Assembly (NCBI RefSeq): GCF_014897705.1
Contig: NZ_JABUXV010000028.1
Span: forward strand, 1-46,767
DNA from: Brachybacterium sp. FME24
GTDB lineage: Bacteria; Actinomycetota; Actinomycetes; Actinomycetales; Dermabacteraceae
Length of the DNA: 46,767 bases
Reading direction: 5' to 3'
Shown here one piece after another: positions 25,288 through 32,935 of the stretch. Each line of letters starts with the position of its first letter. The stretch's first letter is position 1. Below the pieces are notes generated by a model. It was not told the origin of the DNA. It worked only from the letters and a program-made list of their open reading frames with translations, and made no database searches. Both the position numbers and the translations under genes were made by a program.

Positions 25288-27089
25288 GCGCAGAAGAAAG
25301 CCGCCCCGGCGGCGACACCGAGACGGCCATCGAGAATCGGGCGGATTCTTCCCACCATTCTACCAACGGTGCAGCGCCTCCGCCTCTTACGGGGGACGAC
25401 GAGATCGCCCGCCTGGAGCGCGAGCTGGCCGAGGCCCAGCGGGGAGGCCCGGCGCCGGTTCCGCAGGCGGAGGCGAATGCTCAGAGCGCAGATTCGACCG
25501 TGCCGCCCTCCGTCGAGACGCTGACCGAGGAGGCGTACGAGGAAGTCCGGGAGGCCCTCGCCGGCCAGACGGTGACGCTGCGCAAGTATCGCGACATGCT
25601 GCTGGCGCTGATCGAGCAGAAGGTCGCGGTGGAGAACGAGCGGCGCAAGCTGGAGAAGCTGACCCGCTTCCGGATTCCCGGACGCCTGGACGAGTTGACG
25701 ATCGTGAAGATCCTGCTGGATCGCTTCGACATCGCGACGGTCAACTTGACGCACACCAAGGACGGCGACGACCTGTCGCTGCTCGCGATGTACCAGTCGT
25801 CGGGCGACGCTGAGGGCACGTACGCGACTAGCGAGAGCGTGTTCGTCAGGCTCATCAGCGAGTTGGCACCGAGCATGTGCCGGCGCGACATCGAGTCGGT
25901 CATCAGGCGCCTGCCCTCCCATACGAGGGTGGTGCAGCGCTGCGACGACCCGGCCCTGACGCCGGTGAAGAACGGCGTCTTCAACCACACGACCCAGGAG
26001 CTGGAACCGTTCTCTCCGGAGCGCGTGTTCCTGGCGAAGTCACCGGTCGACTATCTCGCAGACGCGCCGAACCCCGTCATCACGATGCCCGATGGCCAGC
26101 CGTGGGATGTCGCGTCGTGGATCGCCGATCTCTCCGACGACGAGGGCGTGCCCGAGCTGCTTTGGGAGATCATCGCGGCGGCCCTGCGCCCGAACGAACG
26201 CTGGAACCGTTCACCGTGGCTGTACGGCACGAGCGGTCGCAACGGTAAGGGCACCTACATGGAGCTGCTGAGGAATCTCATCGGCGACGGTGCCGCGACT
26301 CTGTCGATCAAGGCGTTCGGCGACCGGTTCTCGAAGGGCTCGCTGCTGACCTCAACGGCGGTGCTCTCCGACGAGAACGACGTCGGTGACTTCGTGAAGT
26401 CTGCCGCCGACTTCAAGTGCGTCGTGACCGGAGATCCGATCCAGATCGAACGCAAGAACCGCCAGCCAGTCAGTGTCGTGGTTCAGGGACTCGTGGTCGC
26501 CTGCTTCAACGGGTTCCCTCGGACGAAGGACAAGTCCGAATCGTTCAATCGTCGGCCGCTCATGGTGCCGTTCCGGAAGAACTTCACGGGCGACGAGCGG
26601 AAGTACATCAAGTCCGACTACCTCAAGCGTGAGGACGTGCTCTGCTACGTGCTGCGCCGGGCACTTCAGTTGCAGCACCCGGCTCTGAGCGAGCCCGAGG
26701 CGTGTACGGAGGTGATGGACGAGTTCCGCGTCGCTAACGACCCGGTTGCAGACTTCTGGACCGAGTTCGAGGATCAGTTCGTCTGGGACCTGCTGCCGTC
26801 GCCGTTCCTCTACGACCTCTTCAAGGTCTGGTTCTTACGGACGCGTCCCTCGGGCATCCCTCTGAGTCAAAACGAGTTCACTCGGCAGCTCAGGGAGATG
26901 GTGTCAGATTCGACCTGGGAATACACCAAGGGAAAGCGTCCTGGCAGTGCCATGTCGACCCCGGAGCTGTTGATCGACGAGTACGGCCTGTTCGACTGGA
27001 TGAACTCCAGCTACCGGGGCTCTGACCCGAACGGGCGGTGCCTCCCCCACCCGCTCAAGGAGACCTACCGCGGCTTCGTGCGCAAGTAG
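25284..27089 (+). CDS. SF3 helicase/D5-type replication protein
   Basis: 601-residue phage/plasmid primase-helicase family protein. Residues 1-130 are acidic and partly coiled coil (TEEAYEEVREAL to NERRKLEKL); 130-300 correspond to a D5_N-like region; the SF3 ATPase has Walker A GTSGRNGKGTYM near 314-325 and acidic motif VLSDENDVGDF, with a conserved Asn-Gly sensor (ACFNGFPRTKD). No catalytic primase motifs are visible at the N-terminus. By family it unwinds the origin for replication of the element as a plasmid or excised circle. The gene is coupled to the HTH gene and followed by a palindrome. Confidence 0.88.
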   Translation: MSAEESRPGGDTETAIENRADSSHHSTNGAAPPPLTGDDEIARLERELAEAQRGGPAPVPQAEANAQSADSTVPPSVETLTEEAYEEVREALAGQTVTLRKYRDMLLALIEQKVAVENERRKLEKLTRFRIPGRLDELTIVKILLDRFDIATVNLTHTKDGDDLSLLAMYQSSGDAEGTYATSESVFVRLISELAPSMCRRDIESVIRRLPSHTRVVQRCDDPALTPVKNGVFNHTTQELEPFSPERVFLAKSPVDYLADAPNPVITMPDGQPWDVASWIADLSDDEGVPELLWEIIAAALRPNERWNRSPWLYGTSGRNGKGTYMELLRNLIGDGAATLSIKAFGDRFSKGSLLTSTAVLSDENDVGDFVKSAADFKCVVTGDPIQIERKNRQPVSVVVQGLVVACFNGFPRTKDKSESFNRRPLMVPFRKNFTGDERKYIKSDYLKREDVLCYVLRRALQLQHPALSEPEACTEVMDEFRVANDPVADFWTEFEDQFVWDLLPSPFLYDLFKVWFLRTRPSGIPLSQNEFTRQLREMVSDSTWEYTKGKRPGSAMSTPELLIDEYGLFDWMNSSYRGSDPNGRCLPHPLKETYRGFVRK

Positions 27090-27118
27090 CCAAGACACCT
27101 GCGCCTTCAAATGTGAGG

Positions 27119-27132
27119 CGATACCGGTATCG
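27119..27132. promoter_or_regulatory. Perfect palindrome before small basic-protein gene
   Basis: CGATACCGGTATCG is a 14-base perfect dyad, 21 bases before the next ATG. It fits an operator for a small dimeric regulator. Confidence 0.5.
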
Positions 27133-27153
27133 ATAAACAGATAGGAAGAGATC

Positions 27154-27462
27154 ATGAACGATCAGAATGTAGAGACGAGTGCGCAGTATGAGGAGGGCGC
27201 TGTAGTGACGGCGGAGGTGTCGCCGAAGCCGAAGGTCTCGAAGCGCCGGAAGCCGAAGACCGCCCGCGAGCGTCTCGCGGATATTATGCGCCAGCAGGAG
27301 TCGTTGAAGCAGCAGGTCGCTGCCCAGCGCGAGCGCGAGTGCGTCGAGATCGTCGAAGCGCTGTACGAACTGCACGGCATCGATGCGCTCAGCGGCGACG
27401 TGGGTGAAGGCCAGCGGCTCTCTCGCCTGCGCGACGCGCTGGGCCTCTCCTCTACGGAGTAG
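27154..27462 (+). CDS. Small basic coiled-coil protein
   Basis: 102 residues, no known family recognised. An acidic start is followed by a basic patch KPKVSKRRKPKTARERL (residues ~25-42), then a helix rich in Gln, Arg and Glu (MRQQESLKQQVAAQRERECVE) likely to form a coiled coil, and a C-terminal SRLRDALGLSS. AGGAAGAG precedes the ATG. Placed between rep and the oriT region with its own terminator, it could be a DNA-binding accessory of replication or transfer. Confidence 0.7.
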   Translation: MNDQNVETSAQYEEGAVVTAEVSPKPKVSKRRKPKTARERLADIMRQQESLKQQVAAQRERECVEIVEALYELHGIDALSGDVGEGQRLSRLRDALGLSSTE

Positions 27463-27486
27463 ATACAGGCCGGAGACCCTCTCGCC

Positions 27487-27522
27487 GAAGCCCCGATCAC
27501 CGATTCTGGCGGTCGGGGCTTC
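27487..27522 (+). terminator. Terminator before oriT region
   Basis: GAAGCCCCGA pairs with TCGGGGCTTC over 10 bases with a 16-base loop; it lies 24 bases after the small basic-protein gene. It separates the replication genes from the mobilisation genes. Confidence 0.75.
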
Positions 27523-27623
27523 GTCGTGTAGGTGGGGATCGAAGGGGCAGAGTGGACGTGCGCAGCACGGCCACGGAGCCCCTCGCAAGCAAAGGGAGGA
27601 GGAGCGCCAGCGACGACGACCGG

Positions 27624-27764
27624 TCCGACCGGAACATTCGAGCGAAGCGAGAATGTATACGGTCGGATTGCTTGCCAGTAGCCGGGGCCCTGGGGCAAAA
27701 TGGAGTTACGAGTCGTTCGCCAGAATGCGTCGTTGACGAATGGAGCCCCAGGGCCCCGGCTACT
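27624..27764. other. Putative origin of transfer (oriT)
   Basis: Two inverted-repeat systems lie just before mobC-relaxase. The first nests TCCGACCG/CGGTCGGA (27624-27631, 27660-27667) around ACATTC/GAATGT (27634-27639, 27651-27656). The second is a perfect 20-base repeat at 27677-27696 and 27745-27764 with a 48-base, AT-richer spacer; its right arm ends 11 bases before the mobC start. Position and structure fit oriT; the nick site is not recognised. Bases 27523-27623 show nothing else. Confidence 0.6.
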
Positions 27765-27775
27765 TGGAGGGTGCA

Positions 27776-28351
27776 GTGAACGAGGAACGAGTGAACACAG
27801 AGCACCCGACCGTGCGCGAGGAGGACGTGTCCGACGAGCACCTCTCCCACGTCGGCGACGACTCCGTTGCTGACGTGGTGAGTGACAGGCGCCGGTCGCC
27901 GCGTCGAACGAAGGAGACCGTCGTGTCGAGCAGACTCGACGAGTCCGGGTCCGATGACTTCGCCTTCGTCAAGTCCGAGCTGCGCATGTCCTCGTCTTCC
28001 GAGGCGATCCGCGAGATCGTGAAGATCGCGGCCGCGGTACTGCGTGACGAGAAGTACCAGGACGCCTCACGAGCGCAGGAGCTGCGCACTGTCGACCTCG
28101 ACGAGGACCAGATCGCTTCGCTGAAAGAGTCGCTCGACCGGAACGCGACCGGCTACTTGGACGCGACTTTCCAGTTCCAGAAGATCGGCAACAACATCAA
28201 CCAGCTGGCACGCTCGGCGAACTCTGGCGACCGCGTCCCTACTGCTGCTTTGAAGCAGGTCTCACGTCACCTGGCGCGGATCCAGGAGTTCCTGGAGCTC
28301 CTGGCCGATCGCGATGGCGCTCGTTCTCAGACGCTTCGGAGGTGGTTGTGA
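27776..28351 (+). CDS. MobC-like mobilisation accessory protein
   Basis: 191 residues. The C-terminal half contains the MobC family signature IGNNINQLARSANSG (residues ~138-152), preceded by a long helix (EDQIASLKESLDRNATGYLD). MobC proteins bind oriT and help the relaxase melt the nick region. The N-terminal 65 residues are acidic then Arg-rich and may hold a ribbon-helix-helix. GTG 27776 follows GGAGGGTGCA; earlier in-frame ATG lies inside the 20-base repeat arm. Its stop overlaps the relaxase ATG by one base (TGATG). Confidence 0.82.
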   Translation: MNEERVNTEHPTVREEDVSDEHLSHVGDDSVADVVSDRRRSPRRTKETVVSSRLDESGSDDFAFVKSELRMSSSSEAIREIVKIAAAVLRDEKYQDASRAQELRTVDLDEDQIASLKESLDRNATGYLDATFQFQKIGNNINQLARSANSGDRVPTAALKQVSRHLARIQEFLELLADRDGARSQTLRRWL

Positions 28352-30597
28352 TGCCTTCGATGACGATCGGTAAGACGCCTGTCGCGTGGCGGCTGCTGCG
28401 GTACACGGTGAAGCCGAAGTCCGGTTCGACGAAGAAGGAGCGCGTGCTGCATGCGGCGGGGCTTCGCTGTCGTCCCGAGACCTCGACGGGAGAGTTCGCA
28501 GCAGTGCGGCGTCGACATGGCAAGCAGGGTGCGATGCGCAAGTCGCCGGCCCGCTACGAGCTCCCGGGACACAGTGAGGAGGCCACGCACGTGCGCGATA
28601 CTCGCCCTGGTGGTCGGCGGTACTGGCGTGAGGGTCGGGACGATGAGACTGCGACCCACGTCAAGCACGAGGGCGGCTACGTGCGCCAGAACGAGGCGGT
28701 GCATTTCATCATCGGTTTCGGCCCCGATGAAGTGAATCCGCAGGATCCCGAACAGGTCGCTCACGCGTTTGAGTACACGGTCGCGCACTTCCGGGAGACC
28801 ATGCCCGGACTCCAGGTGCACCTGGTTGGACAGGCCGATGGCAAAGGCATGACTCCCGATCCCACGACTGGTGAGGTCGGCGGGAAGTTCCACGTGCATG
28901 CGGTGGCGAATGCCGTTGTCTATGAGGACATGGAAATCGCTGGCCGCGTCTGGCATGCGGGCTCGAAGATGTCCGGTGCGCTCACGGACATCGACAGCGT
29001 CCGCGAACGGCATGACGTCTTCATGCGTGAGAACCCGGACTGGGGCTTCACGCAGAAGGCGAAGTCTGTCGCCGAGCAGAAGAAGGAGAAGCGCTCGGTG
29101 ATGGACCGTCGCATGCGTTCGCGCGGTGAACGGTCGAACCACGACATCATCCGTGACGCGATGTGGTCCGCGCTGCACGACCCTCGATCTGTCGATGACG
29201 CCTTCCGGGGCACGATGGGCGATGCCCGTACGGTCGACCGCAGCGCGTTCGAGGCCGTCATGGCCGAGTACGGGGCAGATCATGGTCTGTCGGTCGAGGA
29301 CCCGGGCTGGCGTCGTGGCAAGCCGCCAAAGCAGCGCAAGATCAGCTACAAGCTCGACGGCATGGCGACGAACGTCCGTGGCGAGACGCTTGGCGAGCAG
29401 TACGAAGCCGGCTTCATCTACCGACAGCTGTGCGAAGTCGCCGCTGGCCGGGACATCGAGCCGCGAGTCGAGAGTGCCGTCGTGGGTCCGGCACGCCCGG
29501 TCACGAAGCCGACCGACGACGAGCTGACCGAGGCCAGGGCCACGATCGAGGAACTCGTCCGCGAGGAAGAACTCGACGCTTGGGTTGCGGACTGGGCTCG
29601 TGCGGAAGATGTCTCTGTCGAAGAGCTTCTGGACGAGCGGGGGATGTTGATCGACGACGCAGGCCACCGCGAGCGGCTCCGTCAGTCCATGAACAAGTGG
29701 AAGGCGGCCAAGCAGAAGCAGGCGGATCGCGCCGCACCGAAACCGCATAAGGCGCAGACCACGGCGCCCACGAAGCACAAGGGCAAGGTTCCCAGCGAAG
29801 CGGAACCGCGGCAGCTTTCTCGGCGCACCCCAGCGATTCCGGACATCAGCACCGACGTCGACCGTCGGATGCGGGAGTCGGGGTTGGTTGCCGAGGACCT
29901 CCTCCGCGAGTTCGAGCGTCGCAAGACGGCTCCTACAACTCCGGAAGAGAGCCAGGACGTCGCGCAGCCCCCTGTGGGCCCGCAGGGCGATACGAGCGAG
30001 AAAACGGGGCCCTCCGCTCCCGCTCCGGTCGTCACTGCCGCCACCGTCGCTCCCGCTCCGTCCGTTTCTGGTGAGTACGAGGAGTACCGGTCACCGATGC
30101 GCGAGATGACTTCGAAGTGGGAGAGCCGTCGGGAGTTCTACGTTCGTGTGGCTGCGTTCGACGAGGAGGCCCGCCGGGTGCTTGCCCGTGGTGAGCGGAT
30201 CGACGAGGAGACCGTGCCCAAGGGCGTCGGTGCACAGTTCCTCGACGCTTTCGCTCATCAGCTCGACCCGACAGTCGCTGATCAACTCTGGCTTCGGCAG
30301 GCGAAGGAGGAGAAGGTCGACGCTGCCTTCGAGCAAGAGAAGAAGGCGCAGGCGGCGATTGACAAGATCGGAAGCCAAGCCGAGGAGCGTGGTGACCTCA
30401 CTAAGATGTGGCTTCACGCCGAGCCGACGCGGGAGCTGATCCGTTCGCGGGACGTCGCGAACCGGCGGCGGGACAAGCTGCGCGAGGAGATCGACCGGGG
30501 CATCTACGAGGTCGTCCGTGGCAGGACTCCCGCTGTCCTGGGGTGCGAGGAGCAGGATGAGCCCCAGCGCCAGCAGGATGGGCCGAGCATCGGCTGA
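28351..30597 (+). CDS. Relaxase/mobilisation nuclease
   Basis: Nicks oriT and leads the strand into the recipient. 748 residues. The metal-binding motif is KFHVHAVANAVV (H-x-H and downstream Asn), residues ~187-198; an N-terminal Tyr in RLLRYTVKP is the likely nucleophile and LQVHLVGQADGKG precedes. The part after residue 380 is a long, charged, partly disordered and coiled region with Pro/Ala linkers (GPSAPAPVVTAATVAPAPS). Group is MOBP-like by position next to MobC, but unproven. Ribosome site GGAGG lies 9 bases before ATG 28351. Confidence 0.82.
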   Translation: MPSMTIGKTPVAWRLLRYTVKPKSGSTKKERVLHAAGLRCRPETSTGEFAAVRRRHGKQGAMRKSPARYELPGHSEEATHVRDTRPGGRRYWREGRDDETATHVKHEGGYVRQNEAVHFIIGFGPDEVNPQDPEQVAHAFEYTVAHFRETMPGLQVHLVGQADGKGMTPDPTTGEVGGKFHVHAVANAVVYEDMEIAGRVWHAGSKMSGALTDIDSVRERHDVFMRENPDWGFTQKAKSVAEQKKEKRSVMDRRMRSRGERSNHDIIRDAMWSALHDPRSVDDAFRGTMGDARTVDRSAFEAVMAEYGADHGLSVEDPGWRRGKPPKQRKISYKLDGMATNVRGETLGEQYEAGFIYRQLCEVAAGRDIEPRVESAVVGPARPVTKPTDDELTEARATIEELVREEELDAWVADWARAEDVSVEELLDERGMLIDDAGHRERLRQSMNKWKAAKQKQADRAAPKPHKAQTTAPTKHKGKVPSEAEPRQLSRRTPAIPDISTDVDRRMRESGLVAEDLLREFERRKTAPTTPEESQDVAQPPVGPQGDTSEKTGPSAPAPVVTAATVAPAPSVSGEYEEYRSPMREMTSKWESRREFYVRVAAFDEEARRVLARGERIDEETVPKGVGAQFLDAFAHQLDPTVADQLWLRQAKEEKVDAAFEQEKKAQAAIDKIGSQAEERGDLTKMWLHAEPTRELIRSRDVANRRRDKLREEIDRGIYEVVRGRTPAVLGCEEQDEPQRQQDGPSIG

Positions 30598-30601
30598 GCC
30601 G

Positions 30602-30892
30602 GTCTTACCCTCGTAGCCGTGGCTGACCATGGGTGCCATATGGGAGCGTCAGCTCGGGGTGGGGAGCCGGCAGGTTGTGCCGGCATCTGTGACGGTCGGT
30701 CTTGCCCGGCAACCGCGGCCGACTGTGGGAGCTTGCATTGGAGCGTCCGCTCGGGGTTGGGTGCCAGCTGGCTGCATCATCACCCGTTGCTGCTCGCCTT
30801 ACCCCGCAACTGCGGATGACCACGGGAGTCATATGGGAGAGTGCGCTCGGGTGGGGAGCCGGCAGGTTGTGCCGGCATCTGCAACGGTCTCT
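30602..30892. repeat. Three ~97-base direct repeats
   Basis: Units begin near 30602, 30700 and 30798 at TTACCC or TTGCCC. Each carries a TATGGGAG-like word, then a GAGC/GCTC mini-hairpin, then GGGGTnGGG. Units 1 and 3 share a ~32-base identical stretch including the hairpin GCCGGCA/TGCCGGC; unit 2 keeps a palindrome there with changed bases (GCCAGCTGGC). No convincing gene is present. The array ends exactly where the TGTAGCG cluster begins. Confidence 0.75.
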
Positions 30893-31161
30893 GTAGCGCA
30901 AGGTCTTGCCGCGCTACAGCTGCGCTACACCGGGAAACCCTCTCTGACCAGGGGAAGCATGTGATTTGTAGCGATGTAGAGCATGTAGCGCGGAAAATAG
31001 GTTTACTGCATGACGCACCCTTTGGACACGTGGGCGCCTGACGAGAAAATTTTTGGTGCGCTACACCGCTACATGCGCTACGAACAGGGCTGAAAACACC
31101 GGTTGAACTGGACAAACATGGTGTAGCGCAGTCCCGCTACACACACGCGAGCTCCGCTACA
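30892..31161. other. Candidate replication origin: TGTAGCG cluster
   Basis: GTAGCG or its complement CGCTAC occurs eleven times in 270 bases: plus-strand copies at 30893, 30968, 30985 and 31123; minus-strand copies at 30912, 30923, 31059, 31067, 31076, 31135 and 31155; and a near match at 30976. Ten of eleven extend to TGTAGCG. AT-rich tracts (GGAAAATAG, GAAAATTTTTGG) lie between. This is the pattern of initiator binding sites around an unwinding region; the binding protein would be the SF3 helicase at 25284. From 31161 to the terminator at 31337, I see nothing further. Confidence 0.6.
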
Positions 31162-31336
31162 AATTGACTTTCTTGCCGCTCCGTCGTCGGCTGGCATCGG
31201 CGGCTGTCATTTTCTGTTGCGGACAAGCGCTGCCCCGCCCCTGAGCCCCACGACCATCTCAGCTCCCACACCGGTGAGTATCGGCAGCTGCCCGATCTCG
31301 GTTCCCGATCTCCCTAGATCAGAAGAGCCGGAAAAA

Positions 31337-31379
31337 AGAAGCCCCGCCGGGGAGCAAATGCTCTCCCAGCGGGGCTTCT
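31337..31379 (-). terminator. Terminator of lipoprotein gene
   Basis: AGAAGCCCCGC pairs with GCGGGGCTTCT over 11 bases; on the minus strand it is followed by a run of six T. It lies 10 bases past the stop codon of the lipoprotein gene. Confidence 0.88.
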
Positions 31380-31388
31380 CTATTCAGC

Positions 31389-32312
31389 TCAGCTTGCGAT
31401 CCAACTGTCGTTGGCATCGCGCATGAACCCGTCGACTTCACCTGCAACACCGATGGTGCCGTCCGTCATGACCGATAGCTGCACCGTCGCAGTGGTGTCG
31501 CTCTTCCCGTCGGCATCAACGGAGGGAAGCTCGATCTCGATTGCGTTGTCCGGGTCGGACGCGGATGCAGCGCAGTCGCCTACGACGGTGACGGCCGAGA
31601 AGTCATCGGCGATGTAGGTGCCCGCCTCGGGTGCGGACTCGTCGAAGTCGGAGAGCGCGTTGGGTTCTTTACTGGCGGTAAGTCCCAGCGCCTTGGTGAT
31701 GATCCCGGCGTTCGTGGTCTCGCCTTCGCTGCCACCGCTGAGGTAGCCATCGACGACCTCTTGGCCAGTCGCGCCGTCCGTGTAAAAAGTTCCCTGAATC
31801 CCGGCGAACATCTGGATGTTTTCTGCGATTTGCTGGGCTGTCAGGCCGCGCTCCTCGCCGTCGGCGATGATTTCATCGACCTCGGTAACAATCTCGTCGA
31901 TCGAGGATGCCTCCGAGCGCTCCAGAAGGGCCTCCTCCGCCTGCGACCGCTGTCCCGCGTCCGATCCTGCCGACACGAGCGCATCGGGCTGGCCGTCCAT
32001 GTACGTGATCGCCAAGTCAGCAGCACAGACTTTCGCGTTGCCGAGGTCGTGACCGGTCACAGCGATCTGGTCGACGACCATGCCGTCGGCGTCCGCTCCC
32101 ATCGCCTCGCGGAGGTCGTCGGGAACGCGAATGGTGATCTCTTCAGAAGGCTCAATGCCGTTCGCCTGGAATTCGTAGACGTTGGCAGCGGAGTCGCCGT
32201 CGGTCCCGTCGGTCGCCGTCTCTGCCGGGCCGGACGCGCATCCAGCAAGGGTGACGCCGAGGATCGCCACGGCGAGCGTTGCCGCTGGTCTGTGCAGTGT
32301 TCTCTTCATCAT
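31389..32312 (-). CDS. Exported lipoprotein, unknown function
   Basis: 307 residues with a signal peptide and lipobox LAGC (lipid Cys at 25), then an acidic linker. Domain structure is not recognised. The mature part contains a beta-rich segment (YEFQANGIEPSEEITIRVP), a helical acidic part (IDEIVTEVDEIIADGEE) and two Cys (AKVCAADL, VGDCAAS) that may pair. I use the first of two adjacent ATGs at 32312; an upstream in-frame extension would hide the signal peptide. It is divergent from the controller-like regulator and shares its operator region; an exclusion or surface role in the element is guesswork. Confidence 0.75.
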   Translation of the reverse strand: MMKRTLHRPAATLAVAILGVTLAGCASGPAETATDGTDGDSAANVYEFQANGIEPSEEITIRVPDDLREAMGADADGMVVDQIAVTGHDLGNAKVCAADLAITYMDGQPDALVSAGSDAGQRSQAEEALLERSEASSIDEIVTEVDEIIADGEERGLTAQQIAENIQMFAGIQGTFYTDGATGQEVVDGYLSGGSEGETTNAGIITKALGLTASKEPNALSDFDESAPEAGTYIADDFSAVTVVGDCAASASDPDNAIEIELPSVDADGKSDTTATVQLSVMTDGTIGVAGEVDGFMRDANDSWIAS

Positions 32313-32381
32313 TCGCTTGCGCGGGTACGCGCGTTCCTCTCTGGTTGTCCTGGTCTCGCTACTGATCCTAGTGGAAGTGAT

Positions 32382-32396
32382 GAGTACCTGGTACTC
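32382..32396. promoter_or_regulatory. Operator between lipoprotein and regulator genes
   Basis: GAGTACC-T-GGTACTC is a perfect 7+1+7 dyad. It overlaps the plus-strand -10 TACTCT (32393-32398) before the regulator and lies next to a minus-strand TAGGAT before the lipoprotein. A bound regulator dimer would block its own promoter and might affect the other. Confidence 0.7.
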
Positions 32397-32423
32397 TTCG
32401 CTTCCGTCTTTGAGGCTTGGAGG

Positions 32424-32669
32424 GTGAAGGAATCCCTCAAACACCGCCTGGGTCGGAACCTCCGCGCCCTGCGTGTGTCGAGAGGGCTCACTCAGGAGAA
32501 ACTTGCCGAGTACCTCGATGTGACACCGCGCTATCTGGCAGGCATCGAGCGAGGTGAACGCAACTTAACGCTCGACTCGATCGACACTCTTGCCGAGGCC
32601 CTACAGGTGGACAACCTCGCGTTGCTCACGGTCGGCGTCGACGACCCGAACACGGCTCAACGCGCATAA
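32424..32669 (+). CDS. Controller-protein-like XRE regulator
   Basis: 81 residues, almost all one HTH_XRE fold: LGRNLRALRVSRGLTQEKLA, then YLDVTPRYLAGIERGERNL and a closing helix DTLAEALQVDNLALL. Length and sequence style match the C proteins of restriction-modification systems, but no methylase or nuclease is in the window. GTG 32424 is used because GAGG lies about 8 bases upstream and the HTH is complete from there. It is expected to bind the dyad at 32382-32396 and regulate itself. A gene for 49 residues on the other strand overlaps its 3' end. Confidence 0.85.
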   Translation: MKESLKHRLGRNLRALRVSRGLTQEKLAEYLDVTPRYLAGIERGERNLTLDSIDTLAEALQVDNLALLTVGVDDPNTAQRA

Positions 32670-32750
32670 TAGCAGCGGGCGGCTGCGGGACTGATGCTGA
32701 GCGCGTCCGCAATAGTGGCCCAGGTCGAGGGCGTTGTTTTCTGCGGACAT
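32601..32750 (-). CDS. Possible 49-residue ORF after ardA operon
   Basis: ATG is preceded by a strong GGAGGAGTAAGG, 2 bases after the stop of the 60-residue gene. The product (SAENNALDLGHYCGRAQHQ) is unrecognised and its last 23 codons overlap the regulator gene on the other strand. An alternative frame here encodes an HTH-like sequence; see the 32657-32752 entry. Confidence 0.3.
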   Translation of the reverse strand: MSAENNALDLGHYCGRAQHQSRSRPLLLCALSRVRVVDADREQREVVHL

Positions 32751-32752
32751 CC
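32657..32752 (-). pseudogene. HTH-like tail following an in-frame stop
   Basis: Directly in frame after the TAA of the 60-residue gene, the sequence reads TPSTWATIADALSISPAAAR then CYYAR and a stop. This resembles the W-x-x-I-A-x-A-L-x-x-S-x-x-A-A-x-x-R-Y helix-turn-helix tail common in small actinobacterial proteins. Either a nonsense mutation split a larger gene, or the match is accidental. Confidence 0.35.
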
Positions 32753-32935
32753 TTACTCCTCCTCGTGGGTGCTGACCGGCTTGTCGCCGACTTCTGCCAC
32801 CGACACGGGTCCGTGGATGGGACAGGTGTGGACGCGCCAGAGACCTCGGCCGGGTATGGCAACGTAAGCGCGGTCGCTGAACTGAGGTGGCGAGCAATCG
32901 AAGCAGAAGCAGAGCTGCAGATCGATATCCGTCAT
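32753..32935 (-). CDS. Small Cys-rich protein downstream of ardA
   Basis: 60 residues with Cys clustered as CFCFDC near the N-terminus and HTCPIH in the middle, a likely single zinc-binding knuckle. No family is recognised. Its ATG overlaps the ardA stop by one base (TGATG), so it is translationally coupled and probably made in similar amount. The C-terminus is acidic (STHEEE). Confidence 0.6.
   Translation of the reverse strand: MTDIDLQLCFCFDCSPPQFSDRAYVAIPGRGLWRVHTCPIHGPVSVAEVGDKPVSTHEEE

Noticed and set aside
25284..27089. Prophage origin for the region because of the D5/P4-type helicase
   Set aside because: No capsid, terminase, portal or lysis genes are present; the neighbours are mobilisation and conjugation genes.
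30602..30892. Small Arg/His-rich proteins on the minus strand
   Set aside because: They arise from the direct repeats, lack ribosome sites, and end in the structured array.
32424..32669. Complete restriction-modification system around the C-like protein
   Set aside because: No methyltransferase motif (such as DPPY or PCQ) or nuclease gene is found within several kb on either strand.
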